From Verrucomicrobiota bacterium (GTDB lineage: Bacteria > Verrucomicrobiota > Verrucomicrobiia > Verrucomicrobiales > Akkermansiaceae): a stretch of 64,000 bases of DNA. The first letter of the stretch is position 1. Each line of letters starts with the position of its first letter. The stretch lies in contig JAFLEH010000008.1 of NCBI GenBank assembly GCA_017301995.1, positions 124,001-188,000 of the forward strand, given 5' to 3'. A program made the translations under genes and the position numbers. The notes beneath the pieces are model-generated. The model was not told where the DNA came from and searched no databases. It worked only from the letters and a program-made list of their open reading frames with translations. Shown here piece after piece: positions 7,266-16,132 of the stretch.

Positions 7266-7871
7266 TCACGGTTTCTTCATTTCGACGGCAAACGCCTCCT
7301 TGAGCTGGAGCAGCACCTTTTCGCCCACCTTGCGCTTGGTCAGATCGACATCGTCGCGCACCTTGATCTTCTCGGACGATCCGTCGGCGAACTGCAGTGT
7401 CACTTTCCGGCTGCCGGTATCGATCTTGGTGATTGTGGCCGTGGTCTGTCCTTTGGTGGTGATGCCGACACCGGGCTTTTTCCCTTCCGGCGACAGGCTA
7501 ACATCGGCGGTGGAGTCGGTGGCGATTTTTTCTCCCGGTTTGACCATGCGGACGACCATTTCCTCGGTGTAGGAGACCTTGAGTTGGTCGCCGACGCGGA
7601 TTTGAGGGAAATTGACCACTTCGGGTCCGGCGGTGACGGTGAAGGCCTCGTTGGCCTTTGTCACCAGGGTGACCTTGCGCTTGGCCGTGTCGATGGCGGT
7701 GACGGTGGCGTTGAGGGCGGTGACCTGGGTGACTTTGCCGCCGGGCACGCCCGGTTTGACTTCCGCGATAGTGGTCTGATCCGTGGTAAGCGTGGGGGTG
7801 CAACCGGTTTGGAACGCGGGGATGGCGGTTAGAACGGCGGCGGCGGACAGCATTTTGAGCGTGCTTTTCAT
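7266..7871 (-). CDS. exported beta-domain protein of unknown function
   Basis: 201 residues. N-terminal signal MKSTLKMLSAAAVLTAIPAF, followed by QTGC, a poor lipobox, so it is either a lipoprotein or a cleaved periplasmic protein. The mature part contains two copies of a module that alternates VTQVTALNATVTAIDTAKRKVTLVT and TTATITKIDTGSRKVTLQF, each ending in a short KV..GDQL/KVGEKV element. This is the look of a small oligonucleotide-binding-like or barrel repeat. No named family. The reading frame stays open to 8405, but upstream residues are low-complexity shadow of glgA. A candidate promoter lies about 80 bases upstream. Confidence 0.8.
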   Translation of the reverse strand: MKSTLKMLSAAAVLTAIPAFQTGCTPTLTTDQTTIAEVKPGVPGGKVTQVTALNATVTAIDTAKRKVTLVTKANEAFTVTAGPEVVNFPQIRVGDQLKVSYTEEMVVRMVKPGEKIATDSTADVSLSPEGKKPGVGITTKGQTTATITKIDTGSRKVTLQFADGSSEKIKVRDDVDLTKRKVGEKVLLQLKEAFAVEMKKP

Positions 7872-7947
7872 CTCGATGGTTGGTTGGTGTTGGATGGAAA
7901 CGTTAGGTTCCGGCAGGAACGGCAGGTTCCCCGCGGAAGTTGGGCCC

Positions 7948-7975
7948 AGCATACGCCGTTGCCTCGTTTTGTCGA
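7948..7975 (-). promoter_or_regulatory. possible promoter for the 7266-7871 gene
   Basis: On the minus strand TCGACA (7970-7975) and TATGCT (7948-7953) are separated by 16 bases, resembling sigma-70 -35 and -10 boxes. This falls within the 220-base gap between glgA and the next gene. Confidence 0.35.
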
Positions 7976-8091
7976 GTTCCAAATTCGCCGACCCGCCGGT
8001 ATGGGCAGGGCCTATGCGGGCTCTGGCCATCGAATGATGAAGCCTTGCGGCATGGGCGCGTCGCTGGTGCCCGAATATCGTTAGAACCGCG

Positions 8092-9654
8092 TCACAACAC
8101 CGTCGCCGGCGCGGATTTCTGGGCTTCGCCGGCTTCTTTCTCCACGAGCGGTCTGGCGAGCATCTGTTCGTAGATGGCGATGTAGTCCTTGGCGACTTTG
8201 GCGTGGTTGAACTCGACGAGGCTTTCGCGCATGATGCGGGCGATCTCGCGCTGGCGCACATCGGCGGGCAGGGCGTGGAAGTCCATGGCGCGGTCGATCG
8301 CCCAGCGCAGGGCGTCGGAGCCGTAGTGGTCGAAGCGGAAGCCGTTGCCGGTGGAGTTGGCGACGTCGAGCGGGCGGATGGTGTCGTAGAGCCCGCCGGT
8401 GGCATGCACGACCGGCAGGCCGCCGTAAATCGGCGAGGTCATCTGGGGCAGGCCGCACGGTTCGAAGAGCGAGGGCATCAGCATGTAGTCCGATCCTGCG
8501 TAGGCCAGGCGGGAAAGGCGCTCGTCGAAATCCGCCACCGCGACGCGCTCGTGGAGGTTGAAGGCGTGGACGATGTGATGGAAATGCGTTTCGTGGGGGC
8601 CGTTGGCGACCACCACCACCTGGAGATCGCGGTCCCAATAGTCGGACACGATCTGATGGAGGATGTTGGTCAGAAGCTCGGGGCCTTTCTGGACCGGATC
8701 GAGGCGCGACGGCCAGAAGAAGATCGCGGCGTTCGGGTCCTCGCGGAGGTGGAGTTCCCGCTGGAGGGCGAGTTTGTTAGCCACCTTGCCTTCCGCGGCG
8801 TTGTCGGCGGTGAAATTGAGCGCCAGCGAGTCGTCGGTGGCCGGATGATAGGACGGATCGGGCGCGTTGAGGATGCCGGCGGAGCACTGGGCGTGGAACT
8901 TGTGTTGGAGTTCGGCGCGGACCGAGTCCGGCACCACCTCATGCCAGCCGTCCACCACTTCCTGGAGGAACTTCGGGCTGACCGTGTTGATAAAGTGGGC
9001 CGCGAAGATCCCGGAGGTGAGCAAATCGACCGGGACATGCGAGCGGGCGTGATCGTAGCTGTGCGGGTGGCCCTGAAAGAAGAGGTTCATCCAGAATTCC
9101 GCCGCGTCGATGCCGCTGTCCTCGATTTCCTTCAGGGTGGTTTGGCGGGTGTGGATGTTGTGGACGGTGAACAGCGATTTGATGCCGCGGCGTTTGGCCA
9201 TCGCCGGGATCAGGGCGGTCATCCAGTCGTTGCAATGGATCAGATGGGGCCGCACGCGCGGGACGATGTGGTTGATGACCTCCCGCTGGAATGCCAGGGC
9301 GATGCGCATGGCCTCGTCGCTGTTGGCGCTGTACACCCGCTCGCGGTAGTAGAAAATCCGGTCCTCGGCGAGGTGGATATTGGTGCTCGGCAGGTTTTCG
9401 TAATACTTTTTCAGCTCCTTTTCGTGGAGGTTGAAGACATCGCCGTGAAAGAGCCGCCGGTAGTTGGGGACGGCCACGTGCACATCCGCGCCGAGTTCGA
9501 AGAGCGAGGAAACCAGCGAGGCCGAGACATCCGCGAGACCGCCCGCCTTGGCCGAAAGCTTGTGGGAGAGGTTGCCCATGCCCGAGGGCAGATAGGTGAT
9601 CTCCGGCGTGACGATCAGGATGCGTGGTTTCTCGGGGCGGGGAGCTGGGGGCAT
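8092..9654 (-). CDS. glgA: glycogen synthase (ADP-glucose, GT5)
   Basis: 520 residues, the usual size for bacterial glycogen synthase. It transfers glucose from ADP-glucose to the non-reducing end of an alpha-1,4-glucan. The N-terminal ADP-glucose site KAGGLADV lies at about residues 36-43 after an unusual short insertion (PSGMGNLSHKLSA) preceding it. The catalytic domain has HCNDWMTALIP, VHNIH, and WPSRLDPVQKG. The C-terminal Rossmann domain has MPSLFEPCGLPQMTSPIYGGLPVVHATGGL, the conserved E-x7-E type donor site. The gene stands alone: no glgB, glgC or glgP is in the window. Start ATG is followed by a Pro-rich leader (PPAPRPEKP). Confidence 0.93.
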   Translation of the reverse strand: MPPAPRPEKPRILIVTPEITYLPSGMGNLSHKLSAKAGGLADVSASLVSSLFELGADVHVAVPNYRRLFHGDVFNLHEKELKKYYENLPSTNIHLAEDRIFYYRERVYSANSDEAMRIALAFQREVINHIVPRVRPHLIHCNDWMTALIPAMAKRRGIKSLFTVHNIHTRQTTLKEIEDSGIDAAEFWMNLFFQGHPHSYDHARSHVPVDLLTSGIFAAHFINTVSPKFLQEVVDGWHEVVPDSVRAELQHKFHAQCSAGILNAPDPSYHPATDDSLALNFTADNAAEGKVANKLALQRELHLREDPNAAIFFWPSRLDPVQKGPELLTNILHQIVSDYWDRDLQVVVVANGPHETHFHHIVHAFNLHERVAVADFDERLSRLAYAGSDYMLMPSLFEPCGLPQMTSPIYGGLPVVHATGGLYDTIRPLDVANSTGNGFRFDHYGSDALRWAIDRAMDFHALPADVRQREIARIMRESLVEFNHAKVAKDYIAIYEQMLARPLVEKEAGEAQKSAPATVL

Positions 9655-9706
9655 GATAGGCAGGACGATGAAAACGGGAGGCTTACGCCGGTGAGCCTAG
9701 CCTTTT

Positions 9707-11002
9707 ATGCCGAACCTGCCAAATGATTTGTGTGGCGATTGTGTTGAAAATCATTGGATTCGGGTCGATTCCGGGCGGTTTCCGGAGGGGAATCCCATCA
9801 ACAGCGGGGAATTTCCTCCGGTCATCGCCAAAGCCTTGCATCCGGGTCTTTTACGGCTAAACTCTCCGGCCCACCGCTTGATCACCGACCTCAAAAGCAT
9901 CTCCGGGATAGGCAAGGCTTCGCAGGAATTGCTTGAAGCCGCAGGTATCCTTGATGCCCGGGCCCTAGCCAAAACCGGTGTCGAGGAACTCGCGGCGGAG
10001 CTCGAGCGCGCCAACCGCATTCTCGGCATCGCCAAGCGTCCGCCCCGCAAAGCGGATGTCGAAAAGTGGATTTTGGGCGCGCGCGCGCAGTTGGGGCTTT
10101 CCCCCGAAGCGCCCGTGGCGATCACCGCCGACGGCACGATCGAGCGGTCCGCCACCATGCCGGTCAACTACGAGGCCACCGAGCAGGTGCGCGAAATGCT
10201 TGCCACGGCGCCGTTGGCGATTCCGTTGCCTGCCCGGCTGCTGATCGCGGCGGGGATGGCGGTTTCCGAGATACCGCCGGCCATTTTGCTCAATCGTTAC
10301 GCCGGCGACCTGGAGGTGCGCGTGACCGACCGAAAAGGCACCCGTGGCATTCCCCGCACCCCGAATCTGACAAAAACGCGCGCCACTGTTGGAAACTACG
10401 TCCAGATCGCCGATCCGATGCCGCCGCGGCTGCAGATTGACACCTCGCGGCTGCGGTCGGTGGCCGATTTGGAAAAAGGCCGGGCCCGGATCCCGGTCTC
10501 GCGGACGGGTACGGCTTCGGCCGCGCCAACCGAGAACGACCGCGTCGCCCTGATCCGCGCGCCGCTCGAGGAGACCAACCGGGGCCGCGATCCCCAATCC
10601 CGGCGGTATATCCGCGGGGTGCTGCACACCCATCCGTGGACGATGCTGTTCGGCGCGCTGATTTCCCTGGTGATGATGACGCTGACCGTTCCGGCGGTGG
10701 TCGCCGCGGCGTTGTTGCTCCTGTCCGACATCTTTCCGGAGACCTTTCCTTGGGTTTCGCCGTGGCTGTTGGTGCTTCCCTGTTCCCTCCCGGTGGTGGG
10801 TTTGCTCTATCTGATATTCGGTGTGAAATGCCGCTGCCGGATCTGCAACCAGCGGCAGTTTTTCCCGAGAGCCTGCCTCAAGAACTCCAAGGCCCACCGT
10901 ATCGCGGGCCTAGGCTACATCGTTCCCGTGGCGCTGCACATGCTGCTGTTCCGGTGGTTCCGCTGCACCTACTGCGGCACCCCGGTCCGGCTGAAGAAAT
11001 GA
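9707..11002 (+). CDS. DUF4332-like HhH protein with zinc-ribbon membrane tail
   Basis: 431 residues if the ATG at 9707 is used; the first 55 or so look poorly conserved and a later start (for example TTG near 9878) is possible. Residues about 62-125 (ISGIGKASQELLEAAGI ... DVEKWILGA) form a helix-hairpin-helix unit of the DUF4332 type. A linker of 180 residues follows. The C-terminal part has two membrane segments (about 306-360), then CRCRICNQRQFF, a third hydrophobic segment, and CTYCG, which together form a four-cysteine zinc ribbon split by a membrane pass. Function unknown. It diverges from glgA with a gap of only about 50 bases. Confidence 0.7.
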   Translation: MPNLPNDLCGDCVENHWIRVDSGRFPEGNPINSGEFPPVIAKALHPGLLRLNSPAHRLITDLKSISGIGKASQELLEAAGILDARALAKTGVEELAAELERANRILGIAKRPPRKADVEKWILGARAQLGLSPEAPVAITADGTIERSATMPVNYEATEQVREMLATAPLAIPLPARLLIAAGMAVSEIPPAILLNRYAGDLEVRVTDRKGTRGIPRTPNLTKTRATVGNYVQIADPMPPRLQIDTSRLRSVADLEKGRARIPVSRTGTASAAPTENDRVALIRAPLEETNRGRDPQSRRYIRGVLHTHPWTMLFGALISLVMMTLTVPAVVAAALLLLSDIFPETFPWVSPWLLVLPCSLPVVGLLYLIFGVKCRCRICNQRQFFPRACLKNSKAHRIAGLGYIVPVALHMLLFRWFRCTYCGTPVRLKK

Positions 11003-11036
11003 ACCACCCGCGTTGAACCCCAACCCCAGTCGTCCG

Positions 11037-11975
11037 ATGTCGCGAAAACTCCCATGGTTGCCGGTGATCGCGGCCGCGCTCGTTTCCTGCGGCACCTCCA
11101 CCGATCCGGAATCCGCCTCCGATTCGGCCGAACCCGCGTCCGAGTTCGGGCCCACCGGAATCCCCAAGCACATGCGTGCGGCCACCGGTCCCGACGGATC
11201 GCGCGTCGCCGCCGGCGGCAATCTGCTCAAACAACCCGGACTCCACTCGGTGCCGCTCAATGAAATCGCGTTCACCGATCCCGACAATCCGGACAAGCCG
11301 CTCCCCGAACTGAATGATGTGATGGAACTCGGGAAGGCGAAATCCTGGGAAAACAGCGATACCATCGCGCGCGCCAGGGCGGCCAGAGAGGGCAAGCCGG
11401 TGCTTATCTGGTTCACGGATTCGCAGTCCAGTCCGTTGTGCAAGGCGCTCAACCAGGAATTGTTTTCCAGCCCGAAGTTCGAGGAATGGGCGAACGAGAA
11501 ACTCGTGCGGCTGAAAGTGGACGCCAGTTTTCGCGCGCGCGACAAGGATCTCTCCATCGATGAGGCCCAAACCCTCGAACTCGACGCGAAGCACTATCGG
11601 GAGGCGCTCAAGAAACGGTACAAAGTGTTGGGCCACCCCACCCTGATCATGCTCAAACCGAGCGGCGAGGTGCTCGCGCGATACGCGGGCTACAAGCGCG
11701 GAACCTCCGAAACCCTCTGGGGACAGTTGAAACATTCGGAATCCGTTTCCACCCGAGCCTATCAGGAATGGCGCGCGGGCCTCGAAAAGAAGGGCTACCG
11801 CGACTGGCGGGATCCCAAGGACCGCAAGATCTTCGCCAAACTGGTTTCCTATCAGAACGGCGAACTCGTTCTCATCGACCCCGACGGCACCCGCTTCCGC
11901 ACCAGCGAGGCCAAGCTCTCCGATGCCGACCAGCAATGGATCGCCGCGCAGAAGCAACTGGGGAACATCCGGTAG
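11037..11975 (+). CDS. thioredoxin-fold lipoprotein
   Basis: 312 residues. The signal MSRKLPWLPVIAAALVSC ends in a lipobox-like ALVSC, so the protein is probably anchored in the envelope. From about residue 105 there is a thioredoxin-like core (EGKPVLIWFTDSQSSPLCKALNQELFS, FEEWANEKLVRLKVD, LGHPTLIMLKPSGEVLARYAGY), close to the thioredoxin_7 / DUF255-like group. Only one cysteine is present in the position of the CXXC motif, so a classical dithiol redox role is unlikely. The C-terminal 70 residues (DWRDPKDRKIFAKLVSYQNGELVLIDPDGTRFRTS) resemble an SHD1-like strand-rich module. I chose ATG 11037 over a TTG 8 codons earlier because it gives a clean signal peptide. Confidence 0.75.
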   Translation: MSRKLPWLPVIAAALVSCGTSTDPESASDSAEPASEFGPTGIPKHMRAATGPDGSRVAAGGNLLKQPGLHSVPLNEIAFTDPDNPDKPLPELNDVMELGKAKSWENSDTIARARAAREGKPVLIWFTDSQSSPLCKALNQELFSSPKFEEWANEKLVRLKVDASFRARDKDLSIDEAQTLELDAKHYREALKKRYKVLGHPTLIMLKPSGEVLARYAGYKRGTSETLWGQLKHSESVSTRAYQEWRAGLEKKGYRDWRDPKDRKIFAKLVSYQNGELVLIDPDGTRFRTSEAKLSDADQQWIAAQKQLGNIR

Positions 11976-12046
11976 GGGGTCCCGCGGGGAATGCCCGGAT
12001 GCGCATCGTGCTTGCGTTTCCCGGCGCCGGACGCTAGCCTCGCGGG

Positions 12047-12697
12047 GTGGAAACGGAACGAGCGACGGAAGCCAACGGCGTGGTTAGAAAAGCATCGTGG
12101 TTGCGCACGGTGGTGCGCGGCCTGTTGATTTGCGCCGGGTCGGTGGCGATCCTGCTGCCGGCGTGGTTGCCCAACCGTCCGTCCGCGCCGTTGGAGCGGG
12201 GCACGGTGGAGTTTCTCCAGGCCGGTCTGTTGGCGGCGGGTTGCGCGGTGTTTTTCGGAGCCACCGCCCACGCGGGACGTAACCGCCCGGTGTGCCGGAT
12301 CCTCGGGCTGGGTATGGCAGCGGCGGTGGTGGGCGAACTGGAGGATTTCGTGTCGGTCATCATGGGTTCGCCGTTTCCCGAGAACTGGGTGGTCGGCGCG
12401 ATCCTGTTTGTGGCGCTGGTCACCGCGCTGCGGCACCGCAAGGTGGTGGTGGAGTTCGTCGGGATGCTGGGACGCCATGCGGGTGCCGGACTGGTCGCGG
12501 CGGCGTTGCTGATCATTTATGTGTTTGATAGAGTGATCGGCGGCAAGGCGTTCTGGCAGGCGGCGCTCGGGCCGGACTTCGACCTGCGGATTCCTCTGAT
12601 CTGCAAGAGCTATCTGGAACTGCTGGCCTGCTATCTGATTTTCATCGGTTCGATCGGTCTCGCTCTAACCATCGCACGGAGGGAGGAGGACGCGTGA
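12047..12697 (+). CDS. six-helix membrane protein of unknown function
   Basis: 216 residues starting at GTG, with six predicted hydrophobic segments (about residues 14-36, 50-73, 85-104, 112-130, 142-162, 183-209). No known transporter motif. It overlaps the following glycosyltransferase by 4 bases (GTGA), so the two are translationally coupled and probably work together in surface-glycan synthesis or lipid-linked precursor handling. This is inferred from coupling only. Confidence 0.7.
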   Translation: METERATEANGVVRKASWLRTVVRGLLICAGSVAILLPAWLPNRPSAPLERGTVEFLQAGLLAAGCAVFFGATAHAGRNRPVCRILGLGMAAAVVGELEDFVSVIMGSPFPENWVVGAILFVALVTALRHRKVVVEFVGMLGRHAGAGLVAAALLIIYVFDRVIGGKAFWQAALGPDFDLRIPLICKSYLELLACYLIFIGSIGLALTIARREEDA

Positions 12698-13797
12698 AGA
12701 TCGTGCAGGTTCTCCCCGAGCTGAACGCCGGCGGGGTGGAGCGGGGCACGGTGGAACTGGCGGCCTATCTGGTCGCGCGCGGCCACGAGGCGCTGGTGAT
12801 TTCCAACGGCGGACGCCTGGTCGCCGATCTTGAGGCGGCCGGCGCGCGCCATCTGGCTCTTCCGGTCCACCGCAAAAGCCTCGGGTCGCTGTGGCAGGTG
12901 CGTCCGCTGCGGCATATGCTAACAAACGAACGGCCGGACATCCTGCACGTGCGGTCGCGCGTGCCCGCGTGGATCGCTTGGCTGGCGTGGAGAGGCATGG
13001 ATCCGGCCGCCCGGCCCGCGCTGGTCAGCACGGTCCACGGGTTTTATTCGGTGAACCGCTATTCGGCGATCATGACCTCCGGTGAGCGGGTGATCGCGGT
13101 GAGCGAAAGCGTGAAAAGATATGTGTTGGCGAACTATCCGCGGGTGCCGGAGGAGCGGATCCGGGTGATCCCGCGGGGGCTTGATCCCGCGCGCTACACG
13201 GGCTACCATCCGGACGAGCGCTGGCTCCGCGAGTGGCGCGAGGGACACCCGGAACTCGCCGGCAAGCGCTTGCTGCTGCTGCCCGGACGCGTCACACGCC
13301 TCAAGGGTCACGAGGACCTGTTCAACCTCTTGGTTGCCCTCAAATCCGGCGGCGTTCCGGTCCACGGGTTGGTCGCCGGCGACACCCACCCGAAGAAACG
13401 GGCCTATCTGGCGGAGCTGCGGGAGCTGGCCGCCCGGATGGGCTTGGAAAACGATGTGACTTTTCTCGGCCACCGGAGCGACGTCCGCGAGATCATGGCG
13501 GTGAGCGATGTCGTGCTCGCGTTGTCCAACCAGCCGGAATCGTTCGGACGCACGGTGCTGGAGGCGCTGGCGCTGGGCAGACAGGTGGTCGGCTACGATT
13601 GCGGCGGGGTCGGTGAATTGTTGGAAAAACTCCATCCTGCCGGAAGGGTCGCGCCGGGCGACGCCGCCGGATTGTTGGAAAAAACCCGCGCCGCGCTCGA
13701 TCAACCCACCTCTCCCGCCGCGGTGGGTCCCCCGTTCACGCTGGAAGCGATGTGCGCCGCCACCCTCGCGGTCTATCGGGAGGTGGGTGGTTATTAG
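12694..13797 (+). CDS. GT4 family glycosyltransferase
   Basis: 367 residues, two Rossmann domains of the GT-B fold. The N-terminal domain starts MKIVQVLPELNAGGVERGTVELA, typical of lipopolysaccharide and capsule transferases. The C-terminal donor domain has LLPGRVTRLKGHEDL, FLGHRSDVREIMAVSDVVLALS and the E-x7-E motif in QPESFGRTVLEALALG. It probably transfers a hexose from a nucleotide sugar to a surface polysaccharide or lipid-linked acceptor at the inner face of the membrane. Acceptor unknown. Start GTG overlaps the previous stop. The gene ends at a large AT-rich inverted repeat and faces a second glycosyltransferase operon. Confidence 0.88.
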   Translation: MKIVQVLPELNAGGVERGTVELAAYLVARGHEALVISNGGRLVADLEAAGARHLALPVHRKSLGSLWQVRPLRHMLTNERPDILHVRSRVPAWIAWLAWRGMDPAARPALVSTVHGFYSVNRYSAIMTSGERVIAVSESVKRYVLANYPRVPEERIRVIPRGLDPARYTGYHPDERWLREWREGHPELAGKRLLLLPGRVTRLKGHEDLFNLLVALKSGGVPVHGLVAGDTHPKKRAYLAELRELAARMGLENDVTFLGHRSDVREIMAVSDVVLALSNQPESFGRTVLEALALGRQVVGYDCGGVGELLEKLHPAGRVAPGDAAGLLEKTRAALDQPTSPAAVGPPFTLEAMCAATLAVYREVGGY

Positions 13798-13898
13798 TTA
13801 TTGGTTATTGGTTATTGGTTATTGGGGGATCCTCGCAGGCGCGGCATTCGAATTCCTGCGCCCTCATTCCCAATAACCTATAACCAATAACCAATAAC
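13790..13898. repeat. AT-rich tandem heptamer inverted repeat, likely bidirectional terminator
   Basis: The left arm (13790-13825) is built of repeats of the heptamer TTATTGG; the right arm (13868-13898) carries the complement CCAATAA repeated. The loop of about 40 bases contains a smaller GCAGG/CCTGC stem. The element lies exactly between two convergent genes, so transcription from either side would form a long hairpin. Its composition contrasts strongly with its GC-rich surroundings. Confidence 0.75.
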
Positions 13899-13907
13899 GT
13901 CCCCCCC

Positions 13908-15065
13908 TCACGCCGGTCGCCAGAGCTTGGCGGCGGCATAGCGCATGGCCATGCGGCAGATCTCGGCCGCGACCGGCAGTGCGGCGGCGGATGCGGCGAT
14001 GGTCACCGCCGGTGGAACCCGCTTGGCAAACAAAAATGCCGTGGCGGCGGTTGCGGCGACCCCCGCAAGCCTTGGCAGCCAGCGCCGGATTCCCCGCGGA
14101 TAGGCGGAGTCCAGATAGGCCGGCAACCGCAGGACCTGATCCTGCCAGAGCCGGCGCGCGCGTTTGAAGCCAAGCCGCCGCATCCTTGTCAGTATGGCGA
14201 CCGCCCGGGCCGCGCGGCCGTTCGCGGAAACCGCCTCGTGCTCGGCGCTGGCGGCGTCGAGCGTGCGCAGCAACCGCGCGTGGAGCGCGGAAAATTCCGC
14301 CTCGCGCCGGGGTTGGAGCCGTCGCGCGACCGCCAGATCATCCAACAGAATCCTGGCGGCGTTCACCCGGTAAACGGTGGCGCGGATTTCATAGGTGGCA
14401 TCGAGCTGTTCGCGGTTGAGCTGCCGGTAATCGCGGTCCCGCCAGTGGACCAGTGGCTCCGGCAGAAACCGCAACCCGTCTAACAACCACGCGCGGAACG
14501 GCAGCACGATATCCTCTGCGGCATGCACTGCCGGCAGATCGCCGAACACCGCCAGCAGATCGCGGTGCCAGCATTGGCTGGCTCCCACCCCGCGCAGGCG
14601 GCCCGCCTGATAGTCGGTGAGTCCCATCGCCTGACCGGTGAAGGTGCCGTCGGCCCGCATCCGTTCCATGCGCGACCAAATGAGCCGCGCTTCCGGATGG
14701 GCGGCGATTTCCTCCGCGAAACGCGCGACCCGCTCGGGCATGGAAATGTCATCGCCGGCGCACACCAGCACCCACGGATGGCTGGCGGCCGCCACACAGG
14801 CGTTGATATGGGCGAACCATCCGGCGCCGCCTTCGGTGCGGCGCACTCTAACCGTGGCGGGGCCGCGGTATTCGTCCGCAAGCCGCCGCATGATCGCGTG
14901 GGTATCGTCGCGCGACGCGTCGTCGGATAGAATGATCTCGGCGGGCTGGACGGTTTGTGAGAAAACCGCGCGGACGGCGGCCTCCACCACGGGGGCCTGG
15001 TTGTAGGCGAACACCACGGCGGTGAGAGGCGCCACTGCGGCCGTTTGGTTGGAGGGCTGGCTCAT
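13908..15065 (-). CDS. GT2 family glycosyltransferase
   Basis: 385 residues. The N-terminal GT-A domain (from about residue 12) reads PLTAVVFAYNQAPVVEAAVRAV, EIILSDDASRDDT and a DxD-type VCAGDDISMPERVARF. These are the donor and metal sites of inverting family 2 transferases. A charged linker follows, and the C-terminus has two hydrophobic segments (about 325-370) that would anchor it in the membrane. The start ATG overlaps the stop of rfbB by 4 bases. It is the third gene of the operon GT11-rfbB-GT2 and probably contributes to O-antigen or exopolysaccharide assembly. The frame stays open upstream to 15353 only as a shadow of rfbB. Confidence 0.88.
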   Translation of the reverse strand: MSQPSNQTAAVAPLTAVVFAYNQAPVVEAAVRAVFSQTVQPAEIILSDDASRDDTHAIMRRLADEYRGPATVRVRRTEGGAGWFAHINACVAAASHPWVLVCAGDDISMPERVARFAEEIAAHPEARLIWSRMERMRADGTFTGQAMGLTDYQAGRLRGVGASQCWHRDLLAVFGDLPAVHAAEDIVLPFRAWLLDGLRFLPEPLVHWRDRDYRQLNREQLDATYEIRATVYRVNAARILLDDLAVARRLQPRREAEFSALHARLLRTLDAASAEHEAVSANGRAARAVAILTRMRRLGFKRARRLWQDQVLRLPAYLDSAYPRGIRRWLPRLAGVAATAATAFLFAKRVPPAVTIAASAAALPVAAEICRMAMRYAAAKLWRPA

Positions 15066-16132
15066 GCGGTGCCAAGGCGTTCGAGGCGGTAGCTGCCATC
15101 GAGGATCCGCTGCCACCATTGCGGATGATCGAGGTACCATTGGACGGTGGCGCGGAAACCTTCGCCGGCGGTCCAGCGGGGTTTCCATCCGAGTTCGCGG
15201 CGCAGTTTGGAAGCGTCGATCGCATACCGCAGGTCGTGACCGGGTCGGTCGGTGACAAACGTGATCTGCGAGGCGTAGGATCCTCCGTCCGCGCGCGGGC
15301 GGAGATCGTCGAGGTGGCGGCACAGCTCGCGGACCAGATCGATGTTCCGCCATTCGTTGCCGCCGCCGATGTTATAGGTTTCCCCGGCGCGCCCGGCGGT
15401 GGCGACGGTTTCCAGCGCGCGGCAATGGTCCTCCACGTGCAGCCAATCGCGGACGTTTTCGCCTTTTCCATAGACCGGGATGTCCTCGCCGCGCAGGGCT
15501 TTGAGGATCACGACCGGGATCAGCTTTTCCGGAAATTGATAGGGGCCGTAATTGTTGGAGCAGTTGGTCACCGTCACCGGCAGCCCGTAGGTGTCGCCCC
15601 AGGCGCGCGCGAGGTGGTCGCTGGCCGCCTTGCTGGCGGAGTAGGGCGAGTGCGGGTCATACGGCGTGGTCTCCGTGAAATAGCCGTCCGGACCCAACGA
15701 CCCGAACACCTCGTCGGTGGAAACATGCACGAAACGGAAACACTCGCGCGAGTAGTCGGTTAGAGAGCGCCAGTAACCGAGCACCGCCTGCAGCAGCACC
15801 GCGGTGCCGGTCACGTTGGTGCGGATGAACTCCAGCGGTCCGTCGATCGAGCGGTCCACATGGCTTTCCGCCGCCAGATGGAGCACGCGTTCCGGCCGAT
15901 AGCCGGCCACGATTTCGCGCATCGCGGATTCGTCGGCGATGTCCGCTCTGACAAACCGATAGTCCGGATGCCCGGCCACATCGGCAAGCGATTCCGGGTT
16001 GCCCGCGTAGGTCAGGTTATCAATGTTGAGCACGCGGTGGCCGCTGGCCAGCAGGTGTCTAACCAGATTGGAGCCGATGAAACCGGCGCCGCCGGTGACG
16101 ATGAACGAACGGGATGGCACGGATGCGCTCAT
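15062..16132 (-). CDS. rfbB: dTDP-glucose 4,6-dehydratase
   Basis: 356 residues, extended SDR fold. It converts dTDP-glucose to dTDP-4-keto-6-deoxyglucose, the branch point to rhamnose and other deoxysugars. Seen: NAD site TGGAGFIGSNLVRHL near residue 14, VHVSTDEVFGSLG with the catalytic Thr-Asp-Glu, YSASKAASDH (YxxxK) and the substrate loop NCSNNYGPYQFPEKLIP. The order of genes (GT11, rfbB, GT2; 4-base overlaps on both sides) places it in a surface-glycan operon. No rfbA, rfbC or rfbD is present here, so the rest of the sugar pathway is elsewhere. Confidence 0.96.
   Translation of the reverse strand: MSASVPSRSFIVTGGAGFIGSNLVRHLLASGHRVLNIDNLTYAGNPESLADVAGHPDYRFVRADIADESAMREIVAGYRPERVLHLAAESHVDRSIDGPLEFIRTNVTGTAVLLQAVLGYWRSLTDYSRECFRFVHVSTDEVFGSLGPDGYFTETTPYDPHSPYSASKAASDHLARAWGDTYGLPVTVTNCSNNYGPYQFPEKLIPVVILKALRGEDIPVYGKGENVRDWLHVEDHCRALETVATAGRAGETYNIGGGNEWRNIDLVRELCRHLDDLRPRADGGSYASQITFVTDRPGHDLRYAIDASKLRRELGWKPRWTAGEGFRATVQWYLDHPQWWQRILDGSYRLERLGTA

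Noticed and set aside
6165..7832. Long + strand open frame (555 codons) opposite obgE
   Set aside because: Shadow of a GC-rich gene: no start context, composition of V/F/G/H repeats typical of the antisense frame, and obgE is certain on the other strand.
7872..8405. N-terminal extension of the 7266-7871 protein
   Set aside because: Ser/Thr/Pro-rich shadow of glgA; the internal ATG starts a good signal peptide.
8203..9726. 507-codon + strand frame opposite glgA
   Set aside because: Antisense shadow; no motif or signal and glgA is well supported.
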